Assembly: GCF_027744825.2 (NCBI RefSeq)
Contig: NC_071350.1
Span: 3,348,001 to 3,412,000, forward strand
DNA: 64,000 bases
Origin: Synchiropus splendidus
Lineage: Eukaryota > Chordata > Actinopteri > Syngnathiformes > Callionymidae
Direction of reading: 5' to 3'
In this document: piece after piece, positions 36,400 through 48,589 of the stretch
How the letters are laid out: every line of letters begins with the position of its first letter
Position numbering within the stretch: the first letter of the stretch is position 1
Notes under the pieces: model-generated
The model's database searches: none
Told to the model about the DNA's origin: nothing
Seen by the model: the letters and a program-made list of their open reading frames with translations, nothing else
Translations under genes and position numbers: made by a program

Positions 36400-39300
36400 A
36401 TATGTTGAAATAGAACAGATTGAGTATTTATGAAACATGTTTATTTTAGAAAAGACCCCCAAACCAACAAGTGCAACAATAGAAACAAACTGCTACTTAA
36501 AATATAATAATCATTCATTCATAAACAGCACAATACCTAATAGTACAGTTTATCTGGAGTTCTCCTCTCTGCTGAGGCCACAGTCACAGGCAGCGTGCAG
36601 ATAACTCTTTAAGGCAAATTGAGAGTTTTTTTTTTGTGGATAAAAGTGAGGAGCTCAAGAGCAGCATGTCATCAGAGGGCAAGTTTCTGACCTCCACAGC
36701 CAACGCCCTTCCATCAATGTTGTACCCTATTACAAAATGATCCACTGCCACTATAGTCTAAAATAGTCCACAACATGCCATATATTTCAATAAAATATAT
36801 ATTTTAACTATATTACATTATTATTTGTAGCTTTATTAACAGTAGCACACTTTTATTTAGGGCCCTATAAATAACTTAAATAACATTTACATGATTAACA
36901 AAATAGAAGTCAGCTTCACCTGAGACCACATGAATTGGGACCAGAAACCACTACAGAAGCGAAGCAATAGAGTTTCATGAATTGCATTACACCTCGGGAT
37001 GTGGAATGAGGAGTTTGTATCTTCCACTGCAGTTCAGGTGCCTTTGCCCATTTTTTTTTTTTTTCATGTCGAGGATGGGCATTCATATGAAATTCTATAA
37101 AGAATTGTTTTTTAACACAAAGAAGCCAAAAAAAAACACAGGCAAGACACATTTAAATCAGCCACTCGAAATGTCAACAAGCCTCATTTTATTAACTTCC
37201 ATGGATGAAAACAGAAACTGTGTACAGAATGGTAGTCACATGCAATACAAAAATATGAATTTCTACAACATAAAAAAACATGTTGGCCCATTCTAAAAAA
37301 TGTACAGCTTCTATACAGTCTTTTATACATGGAAAAAATATAAATATATATATATATACACATCTGTAACAGCTGTAACAGTACCCGTAAAAAATGGTAT
37401 GGTGAAACTCACATAGAAAAAGGTTTGTACAAATATTAGAAGTTCATTTGCTTTACATTAAATAATGTATTTACAAATCATAAATTCGAGACAATCAGAC
37501 TGAAGCCAACGATTCACTGACAGTACTCACGGGTGCACACACGAGGTAAAGTTTTCAAGAGATATAGGACACTTCAGCGCCACCTTCCTCATAAAAGAAG
37601 ACTCTCATAAGGTGCACTTTACAGTTCGATGCATGGAAAAATAGATTCGACTCATAAATGACCATCATCTCCTCTGCTCAGAGATCGTGAAAGGAAGGGA
37701 CAGTTCCACTTTAAAACACATGAGACAACAAACCTGATGGAAAAACACATCAATAATCGACGAGTTCTAATTTCCGATGTGCATATTGGTGGCGGGCTGG
37801 TGAACATCCAGGGACATGCCGTAGCACGACTGCTGTGGAAAAGTGAGGCAGCTCAAAACAAGGTCTGTCAAATGTGTCGCCCCCTCGCAGGTGGGGGAAA
37901 TGAAGTCGTCCATTTACTGGATCCAGTTAATATCCGGCAGCGTGAGGAGAAGGAGCAGCAGGGACAAGGCGAGCAGGCCAGAGTGTTAGAGAAGAAACAG
38001 ACCAGAAGGAGGGGAAATGTGCAGCGCGACACATCGGCCGCCTCTTTGCAGACACAGAAGGTCACACCGGATTAGTCTTTTTTTTTTTTCAGGCAGCAGC
38101 AACTTTTATGTCAATCCTGTAAGAGTTAAGGATTCAGGAGCATGCAAGGCAGACGCAGGCGGTGAGTTGCTCTGCGCAGGATTCAGAGCGACGGCTACAA
38201 CCTGGATTAGACAAGCAAAGCAGAACAAGGTTAGTGAGGATGACTTGGAAGACAACAAAATTGCTGCAGAGAAGTTGGAAGCACTTGATCTTCAAATCGT
38301 TGCGGCCAGTTTCATTGCTTGTTCGATGCCACAGGGAGGAATATAAAGGGAGAACAACTACACTACCCTGCCTCCATGGAAGTACAGATTAGAACGTGCA
38401 TTTAGCCACAGTCAATGTTCCTTTGGAGGAGAAGTAGCAAAATATCACTCAACAGTGTGGGAGGTTTTTTGGCTTCTAAAATAAAGCAATGGAAATTACA
38501 CTCATCGTCATAAACTTAAGTGTCTTCAGTATATGTATCATTAAAACCTTTTTTTTCAATCATGCGACAGTAGATCCACTGTATTTTTATTCATACTAAA
38601 AAAGGGTCACAAGTGATACTTTATTCATGAATATAAAACCACTGATCTGAGAAGATCATCGCCTGCATTGGTCTATCTTCTTCCATCTAGTCCTGTTTCT
38701 TCACAGTAGAAAATAAAATTCAGTATAAAACTATGTATATTACCTGAAAGACTTGGAGGAGAGACTCCCCACACCTAGACGTTTTAATAAGGATTGCAAA
38801 AATAAATTCAGCATGAACCCCTTCACACCAAAAGCAGTTATATGTGTAAAAACCTTTGGCAAATGTCTCCCACATGTCAACGTAGGTTTCCCCAAAAATC
38901 CTCTGTCTCTTCAGAATCAAGTTGGAAGTTATAAAACACATTAAGGGTTAATGATTTACACAAATTCCCTGATGGCAGTCAGCAGTTTCTAGTTTCCCTT
39001 GAAGAGATGTCATGGTGGTGCCTGGAACAGATTCACCACATTGTGGAGCAGGACTGTGCAGCTGAGACAGGCCAATCAGCATCCGAGATACTGAACGCCG
39101 TGCTCAGATTGTCTCGTCCATAAATAAATAGCCCGCACAAAATCTCACGATATGAAAAAAAAAAGGACTTGAAGTGAGGCCAAGCCACGAAAAAGTCAAC
39201 TGCTTTGGTTTGAGACTGTGCTACTTGGATCACTCACCGCATCAGTTTTGTCCCGACTGACTCTGAAGCATGTTTCATGTTCCATTTCTTTAAAAAAATA

Positions 39301-39899
39301 AATCTGAAACTTTTTTTCCTAACAGACGGCGCATTATAATTTATTTTTTTCTTAATGTTTTGCTTTTTTTATTATCTAATCTAATTTCATTATAATGATT
39401 ACCTTCTTGTCTCTACTTTTTTGAGTGAAAAAAGTATTGTTTCTGCATAGATATATCAATCCTTTTTTTCTCAATATTTGTCATTTTTTAACCATTCAAT
39501 TATTTTCACATTTTTCTCCCAGTATAGTGCGCAGTAGTTTCTCTGTGACATTGACTCAATATATTCCCTTCTAAATATTAATTTCCAAAAAGAAACTTTT
39601 CCCTCATGACTTTTCCATGAAATATATGTAAACTACGATGTACATTTTCCCATGAGAAACATATTGATTTCCCTGACGTAAGAATCAGCCTCGCTCTTCA
39701 TATCAAGACTTGCTGTGTCCACTCCCACGATGGATGAGCTACACATGGAGCCAGGTGGAATTGAGCTGTTGACCTTTCGGCTATTCCATAATCCAGTCCT
39801 TTGCTTCGGTCAATCTATACATCGCCCAGCTGAACTCTGACATTCAGAATGGCTGGCGACCGTTGCGTCCCTCCACGGGCCCCATCACTCCTGGAATAC
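36400..39899 (-). other. ksr1 3' flank, probable long 3' UTR
   Basis: No recognised coding sequence. T-rich on the plus strand at 39300-39560. Several minus-strand AATAAA candidates exist (for example 39340-39345), so the transcript end cannot be chosen. A plus-strand ORF set at 37737-38392 and a minus-strand hydrophobic frame near 37930-37990 are unexplained. I see no NF1 exon here. Confidence 0.4.
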
Positions 39900-40037
39900 C
39901 TACTCTGCTGACTTCCAGAAGTGTCCTGGGTGGGACAGCCGGCGGTTGAGTTTGGGCAGCTTCTCCAGCATGTCGGCCAGCTTGGTGAAGGTGGGCCTCT
40001 CTCGTAGGTCGTAGGCCCAGCAGGCAGAGAGGATCTC
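39900..40037 (-). CDS. ksr1: ksr1 terminal coding exon
   Basis: 138 bases coding [45 protein letters not shown] and a TAG stop at 39900-39902. The end agrees with KSR family C-termini. The longer minus-strand ORF through 40292 is read-through of the intron. Confidence 0.96.
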   Translation of the reverse strand, partial: EILSACWAYDLRERPTFTKLADMLEKLPKLNRRLSHPGHFWKSAE

Positions 40038-43000
40038 CTGAGAGCAGAGGCCAGTTTCAGGCGCCAGGCTTCTCAGCGCTCGCACAGCTGAGCAAACCTG
40101 CTTATCTTTCATGAATGTGTGGCACTCACAGTGACCTCTTTGCCCAGGCTGATCTCTGCCAGGATCTTCTTGATGCCCTCGCCACTGCCCACCTGCCAGA
40201 TGGTGGCTTCCACAGGCTGGTTGGTGATGGGCCAGTCTCTGGCTTGGAGCTCGTACCAAATGGTGCTGAGAGACAAAAACATTGAATCTCACCTTTTAGA
40301 ATTACTTCAACAGCAGGTCAAGCATTTTAATGTCAGGGAACAACACAAGTTCTTTAGCTCAGAATGTGACGGCCCACAAAAGAATCCTACTCTCACATTC
40401 TGAGTCAAGGCCACACTTGCATGAAACATTGTGCAGCACACGCAGGCCCCTCAGACGGCTCCACACACTCTCACTCGCACACATGCTCCTCATCCAAGCC
40501 CACCTGCTACACCTCCAAAGCAGAGACACGTCAGGCCTTCAGTGACGCACCTGTCTCATCTCTTAGCTCCACCAACATGAACCCAGAACTTGTGGGTCAC
40601 TACTGAGCCTATGTGACTTTTTACCAACAAATGTTCACCATGAGGTTTGGGGAGACCACACTGTCTCTCTTTGATGTGTGGGCCACAGTAATATACTAGT
40701 GTAAGGGACCATCAAGCCAGCTGTGCGAGAGCCCGGAATTCTAGTTTTAATTGTACCTCATCCTTGCCTCAAAATTTCACCGCCTCTTTTTATTCATCAT
40801 TTTTAGGTCGGGGAGTGTGAGTGTGTCCTGGAGGATGGGTCCAGCAACATGTGTCGCATGTGTACAAAATGTTTGAGGTGAAACTAAAGCAGGAAAGAAC
40901 TGAAGTTTCCAGAGGAAGTTATCGACTAGGTCTACCTTCTCAATCTCACAAGCCAATGAAAATAGAACAGTTCTGGCTACTTATTGGCCAAGCCGGAGGA
41001 AGACGCAGACAGATGGTGAGCAGAGCCACTTTCCTTTGGAATAGTAAGAGTTAATAGCTAAATATATGTTGATGACTTATGCATGTGAATGAATGCAAAG
41101 TGACGGAGGAAATGACTGTGTTGATTATTAAGTCCTTCTGTTTCATCAGTGCCACACGAGACACAGAGAGGCTCAGTGCTGCGCAGCTTCCTCAGCAGGA
41201 GAACACCATCACACATGTGTGAGTGGAGATCAGGTGAGCCAAACTCACCCGAAGGCGTAAACATCTGCGGCAGTGGAGAAGGGGAGTCGGTCCTCGTTGT
41301 TACCTGGACTCATTCTGCGCACAATCTCCGGAGCGAGATAACAAATCCAGCCATGAGGAAGCTTCAGTTTATTCTCACGTCTGAAAGAAACAAGGATTCC
41401 TGAGCCGCGCAGCAAAAACATCAGTCCATTCAGATGTTCGGGGGGGGGGGGGGGGGGGTGCTGCCAGCTCGAGCCGGGAGTTACTCAGAGTTTACAACAG
41501 ACTGAGTCCTTGGGGGGAATAAAGGTAGCGGCTGACAGAGGAGATGGATGTGAGCGGGACCGCAGTCGCCGTGGAGCTCAGCAATTATTACAAATCACTG
41601 GAGTCAACCTTGTAGCAGCCGAGCGGCACTTCAGCTGAGCTGGGTGTTTTTCTCACCTCCCCTCCTGGACGACTCCAGAGATCCCAAACAACCCGAAGTC
41701 GGTGATCACCACTTTATTGGTGTCGTGGAAAACATTCTTGGACTTCAGGTCTTTGTGGACGATGCCTTTAGCGTGCAGGTATCCCATTCCCTGCACAGGA
41801 AAGAAACAGCACTCCTAGTTTAGAAGACTGACGATACGCTTCATTCAGAGCAGCCGGACACAAGCGACAACATTATTTAATAATGAGTTCAAGAAGTTTC
41901 ATGAAACAGGATCCTGAGAGCTCAGTAGGTGGCACTCTTGCTTTGAAAATGACGAGAGGTTTCATTGAAATAGTTGTTTAAGGCCAAAGATAGGGATGGG
42001 TGACATGGACAAAAAAGCAATAATAAATATTTCTGCGATAACAACAATTATCACGATGAATACATTTTCACTCTATTCCATGTGTTGGACACACGACAGT
42101 CTCTTTTGAAACTGTTTGATGATGAAACTTATTAGTCGAGTAGTGTCTCAAACACCATTATTTGTTTATGTTTCAAGGGGTGGGATTTGATTAAAAAGAA
42201 TCTAATTAGAGAATTTGTGATTAATTCATCACAATTAATCACAATGGTGGCTATATTCAAGTGTTTTTATCACCTTATTTAAACTAAAGCTCTTTTAATG
42301 TCTTGAAAATATTTGTTTCAAATAATAAGAATTTCAAGTCCATTCAGAGTAGTGGAAACCCTGGTCATTGTGTAGCGAAAAACATCCCTGAACAAAAGCA
42401 AACAGATGCTTTTGTTTGCTTTTGTTCAGGGATTCCTCCATGTTTGTTGTTGTTGTTATCATCCTAGCTGTGACGTGTGAATTGAATTGAATTGAATTGA
42501 ATTTAACGATTAAATGCTTAAATATTCTTTTTTTTTTTTTATTAATTAATCATAATTAACTCCTTAAATACCAACCAGTTTAAATATAATAGTTAACTAA
42601 GTGTATGGGAGAGAAACTCAATGTTTCACATCTCTGGTAGAAGCTGCTGGTGTCTGACAGACTGCTCTGCCAGTTTTATTCAAGGGTTAAATTGAGCTGT
42701 CTGTCTGCTGTATCGAATGTCTCTGAACAGTTGACTTTAACTATGAACCAGTCTGGACACATTTCCTAGATGCTATTGAAGAAATAATGTGAATAAATTA
42801 CTATTTAGTCATATTCTATTCTCAAAATCATTATACAAACTGTCAGTCTTTGTCTATATTTTGACCATTTTAGAATTTGTTGATGGTCCCTAACTGATGC
42901 TGGGTTGTAGCATTAGCGCTGCCTGTGAGAGTGTGTCCGCGATCACTGAACCCTAATGGGGACGCGGAAGACGGATGTCGCCACCAACACCAGAGCAGAC

Positions 43001-46000
43001 ATCCGTCCAATATCCAACTATTTTTACCACAGTGTTTTGCTGAGGCGCCAGACTTTTGAATTTTGAGATTTTGAAAGTGTGAATCTCGTCCACAAACAAG
43101 CAGAGGTGCCGCACACAGGCACCTCCAATAGACCACAAGAAGTGAGAAATGACAGACCAACACACACAAGCTGTGTCTATCTATCGTACATAACTGGTGC
43201 TAGCTACATTAATTGTAATATTTCTAAAACACTTTTTATAAAAATGGGTCGATCATTAAAAAAATAAAATCGTCTTCCAGAATGTTAATGCCAAATCTGG
43301 TGAGCTAGATGCTTCAGCCCCCATGTGGTGTAAAGTTGCAACTGCAAGGTGCGAAACCACAACCAACACAACAAATGTCGGTTGGAAATATGTACGGGTC
43401 ATATTCTCCAAGTTGAAGAAACTAGTCATCGTTCTTATTCACTGATTTACCAGAAACGCTCCACTAGAAAAGAAGCCACGTATAAAAACAGAACCAAGAG
43501 CTGATGCCTCTCATACATTGAATAGGGCAAGATTCACTGATCAGCTTCATGAGGATCTAACACAAATTTGAGGATTTTCATTAGAAAATACAAAATGTTT
43601 CAATTTCAATATTGATTGGCTGTTTGAACTGTAGTTTTAAACATCCCAGGATTCAGTCCAGTATGTTAATGGATGAAGAAATACATGTACTGCATTGACG
43701 TTAGCGATCATGGTTCATTGTTAAAAACCAGGTTTGATGGTGACATACATTTTTATTTTCCTCTGTGAGGATCAAGCCGTCTTTGGTATTTGGTAAGTAT
43801 AATGAAACTTGGAAATTCAGAGACTTTCTTGAGGATGCGGATTCATAAAACGGGCCATATTAAGCTTCTATTCTAATTATTGAGTGTTAAATGTCTTAAG
43901 AATGTGATGATCCAGTCGCACACTGGAGACTCAGATTATTCTTCTCAGATTTGTGATTTCACAACAGCCCCAGTTTCCTATTGAATCGTTTCAATGACTG
44001 ATTGGAGACGGCTCCGTAATCGTTGTGGAAGTCACCTTTACGATCTCCTGAGCGATTTGCCGGGTCTTATTGATGTCCAGGGAATTTTTAGTGTCTCTGA
44101 CGACAGAGTAGAGTGTCCTCCCTTTGCAGAAGCTGCCAAAGAAACATAGGTTGAAGAGCGAGGGATTGATTCGTCCATTGATCCTGAGAACATTTGCCGT
44201 CTTCTTACCTGGTGATGATGGCGAGGTGTGGTGGGGCCATGCAGGCTCCCATGAAGAGGACCACGTTCTCATGTCTGGTCTGCCTGTAGTTCATCACCTC
44301 CTTCTTGAAGAGCTTCAGGTGGTCCTGGTTGTTCCCGTCGATCTCCAGGAGTCGGATCGCCACCTCACCGTGCCACCGGCCACGGTGCACTTTTCCCCAA
44401 CGACCCTGGACCAGCACAAGCGGTTCACTAAACTGTGCACAGATCACGCGGGTCTGGATCCTCACCTTCCCGATGAGCTCGCCAAGGTCCAGCTGCTCAA
44501 ACGGGATGTCCCACTCCTGCAGGTAGACGCTGGTCTGACTGGCTTTACGAGTAATGGGGCCCTTCCACTGGTTACCCCGAGAGCTCGGTAGATCGTCCAG
44601 CTCGTCGCCCTCGCACTCTCCATCTGAGCCCATGTGCATCCTCATGTCCTCCCCATCTTCATCCTCATCATCTTCCTCCTCCTCTTCATCCTCATTCTCC
44701 TCCTCCTCCTCTTCATCATTTACATCATCCACCTCGCCGTCTTCATCTTCAACCTCAATTTCCTCGTCCACCTCCTAAAACAACAACTACGTTAACTTCT
44801 TCTGGCTCCCACAGAACATTAACAGTCTCTTTGTCATGAAAACAAACTAAGGTTGCTGAATTATTTAGCCAACAGAAGCCTTGACTTTAGTTGATCTGGC
44901 AAACACAGACATGGCAAAACAAAAGCAACAGAAGTGAAAAAATATCTTTCATTCTCACAGTCAAAAAGTGGTAAAAAAAAAACTCTGTGGAGTCGAACTT
45001 GACAAATAAAGTTGTGCCTTTGTTAAATGGATTGATAAAATCTGTAAAAAAAAAAATAGACAGTTCAAATCGTTCAGAATTACCTCCTCATCTTCATCTT
45101 CAACAAGCTCAGCATGAATGTTGTCAGCAAGCTGCTCCATCTCACTGCTGACAATGAAAACTCATGAAAATCAAGAAAGGCAGAGGGTTCATCAACCCAA
45201 CGGTCTTCAGGCAGGAGGAGCTTACACTGTGTCTTGGAGGACATCAGAGTGCAAAGAAGATGGACTAGAGACATCTGCAAAAACAAAAAGAATACAACTT
45301 CATGTTTGTCCTTGCTCATTTTCAGCAGCCATATGCAGTTTCAAATAATGACCAGTAGAGAGAGACAAAGTGAATCAAAAAGCGACAGCTCCAGACAAAC
45401 GTTCAGGTAGAGAAGAACTCTCCAGGACTGGCAAACAGGTGACGGGACAGCACATCACTACTCGGACATTTCAGATTCTCAACTCACCCGGGAAGATAAA
45501 CTGTTGTCTGTGTTGAAAGTAACAGGCAGCTTTTGGTTGTTAAAAACAGAGAGGAAGAAGAGAAGCATGAGAGAGATCTTCGGTTAGTGAAGCTGGTTAT
45601 GATGAGATGGTGGAGAAATCAGTTAATGTGAATTTCAAGTCGTGTTTAAAATGTGTAGGTGTTGCAGGGGTGCCGGGGAGCCGTACCGGGAAAGTTGAAG
45701 CGGTTGTCCCGGTGGCCCTTGGGTGATGGGTTGGGGGGCGGGGTGGCGCTGGGTGGGTTGCTCTGCTGGAAGGGAGCTGGGGAGGAAGGTGTGGACGAGG
45801 TAGTGGACGAGGGATTGCTGCTCGAGTCCAGCTGGTTCAGGACGGGCGGGTGGTCCTGCAGGTGTGCCAGGAGACAAGTCAATTTTTTTGATCTGATGTT
45901 TGACACTTGAACAAGTTAAACTCAAGGCAATTTGGTAAATTATGAACCAAGTATACAAATATCTAAAAGTAACCAATGTGGTGAAGAGGTTTCATGAAAC

Positions 46001-48556
46001 AGTGTCCTTGTTTTCAGAGGCCACTAGATGGCAATCCCTGCGCCATAACCTTTGGCTTTCAAAATACAAACATACACCATGTTCAGGATTGCAGGGAGTA
46101 CTGGAGCCTATCCCAGCAGTCATTGGGCGAGAGGCAGGAATGCACCCTGGACAGGTCGCCAGTCCAACACAGGGCACACACACCATTCACGCACACGCAC
46201 TCACGGACGCATGCACACCTTCAATGAAATCTCACATCATTTTTAAACCGTGAGCACCGCCTTGTGTGGTGGTCGTGTGTTGGTGTCAAAACGTGGTGTA
46301 GGAGTTTGTGTTTGGGTCAGTGATTTAGCAACTGTATGAGTCTGGATGCGTTTCCTGTCACATTTTTGATGTCAGTGTCTTTTTGTTTTGAGTACATATT
46401 AGAGTTGCTAGGTGTTAGCACAGTGTGCGTGCCTGTGTTTGCGTGTAATGTATCTTGCTATTGTCGTTACTTGTTTTTGCTGGATATTCTGTGCATTCCA
46501 GTTCACCACTCAATAATAAGACATGTTTGTGTTGCATTTTTATGTTTCTTTGAGCATCTGCTCATGAGAATTTTTAAGCGGCGTGTAAACATGTACTCAC
46601 TGTACATGTTTGTGTGACCATGTTGCATCAGCTATAGTTTATATTCTAATGACACAATTCAAGTTATTTGTGTGTTTAAAGGCGCTTTTAGTAAGTGCAT
46701 TCTTTCAAAGAAGATTTCTGCTTTTACCTTTTTGGTAATTGCCTTTGGTAAAGTGCCAAACTGCGGAGCTTCTGCAGGCCGGTCCACAGGGTTGTTGATA
46801 TCAGACGGCACAGACTCCGTCCTCCTAATTTTTGCGACTGGTCACATAAGAGTCCATTGTTAGCGCATCATGTGCACTAGTTAAAATACACACTTGTGAA
46901 ACTCACTTGGTAGAAAAGAGATCCTGCAGGACGGAGCTTCTTTTGTGCATTTGTTGTGGCACTTTAACCTGAGGATGAGAAATGGTGTCACAGTGCTTTG
47001 TTTCATTGTCAGGAATCATGTAAAATGATGTCATTTGAATTCATGACTCACCGGCAATGTTTGCATTTGACCCCAAACATCATGTTCTTCTGGCAGACCT
47101 GACACGTCTGCGACAGCCAGGACTTGGTGGAGAACCTGCCCATATTACAACATCAACACATTCACCCACGTCATCTAAAGCTAACACCTCCTGTAATGGT
47201 TCATCGTTGTTACCTATGTGTCACAGCGAGGCCAATGTCTCGCCTCACTGCCTGCGGAGAGCTACGGTGCACTGGTACATTATCTAAGAGGACAGAGGGA
47301 AATGACATCACATACTAAATCTCTGAACAATTATAAACAAGTGTGAGCAAATGTCAGTTAAAAATAAAAGGTTACTTTAAGGAAAAATTGTGTTGCATTA
47401 ATGCAAGAAAGCCACAAGGAGGCAGTAGAGTCCCTAATATGCGACTATATGAGACTTCTTACCCCTCACCCCCATGTATTTAAAAACCCTTTATCATCCA
47501 ATGCATAAGAGGGTAGCGATATTTCACATTCAATTCTACTCAAAATAGATTTTAAATGAAGACCTATATCACATGAATAACAGTAGTTAGGTTAAGAAAA
47601 AAACTTTTTCAAGAACTTAAGATGGCGTTTTTGAGAAGCTTCTTGTGAAATTTGAAATGAAAGGCTCAAGCACCATAAGGTCAGTAACAATATTTGATGA
47701 TGATTATTACATTGCCAGTTTACAGTCAGTGTCAGCAACCTCACTAATGTGACTTTTGTTAAGTGTGTCTTTTCCACTTCTCTTCCCCCTGATGCTTTTT
47801 GCGCAGAACTGCTGAACAGTAGCGAGTTGAATGGAGGAGGGAGTAGAAACAGAAGCTGATGACTGCATTTATTATCCATTGTTCGTGACGACACTCACTC
47901 CTGATGATGCTGTGCTCTTCCATGAGAGTGGGCGTGCCAGGGAGGGCGTAAGGTGCTGAAGTTGCTACCGGGGTCACCGCAGATGTGCGCGATGGTATTA
48001 CGGGATTGCGGGATGGGGAGTCCTCGCACCCGTTTCCGTTGACTTGCATATTCAGGGGCAGCTTGTTCTTCTTCACACACCTACAGAAGGAAACAAAGTA
48101 CAGCAACTGTGAAAACCACAGGAGGCCCACGCTGTTGTCACACACGCTGAAGCAGGATTATGTAAGAAGGTACATCAGGACGGCTAAATAGCATTGGCAC
48201 GGGACGATCAGGGTGACACTGTTGGCATCCAGACAAAAGTCACATGGTCCAGAGCACCCTTTAGCGTTTCAGAGATAGATGCTCACGCACAATGTCAGCG
48301 TCTAGTTCGGATGTTTCTGTCCAGATATGAAACCTGTGACCCACTTTGAAGAATCCCAGACTGCCACGGTGATGACACAGACGAGCAAGATCATGCGAGT
48401 GCGTGCGTCGCATCTGTGTCAGCCCTGTTTACTTCTGAAGTTGCCACTTTTTTTCCCCAACTAAGCTTCTCATACGCAGACAGGATGTTATGGATAAACA
48501 TCTGGCTTGTTTGTGGGTTTGCATCTAATCACAATGGATGATGTGAGGGACAGAAA

Positions 48557-48589
<33 letters not shown>

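Larger units (their letters stand above)
41791..44035 (-). other. ksr1 intron rich in repeats
   Basis: 2.2 kb within the kinase-domain exons. Contains a foldback-family copy (41890-41985), a sequence related in inverted orientation to 8230-8340 (about 42220-42320), a perfect inverted repeat (42385-42432), a TTGAA pentanucleotide run (42480-42503) and an unassigned repeat-like block (42870-43200). Confidence 0.5.

Noticed and set aside
37930..37995. Minus-strand hydrophobic tail GLLALSLLLLLLTLPDINWI as a GPI-anchor exon
   Set aside because: A TAA stop lies three codons upstream in the same frame and no AG acceptor lies between, so it cannot be a spliced terminal exon as read.
44124..44778. 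Plus-strand ORFs of 155, 74 and 73 codons, including a poly-Ser run
   Set aside because: They are antisense shadows of ksr1 exons; the Ser run is the complement of the Glu/Asp tract.
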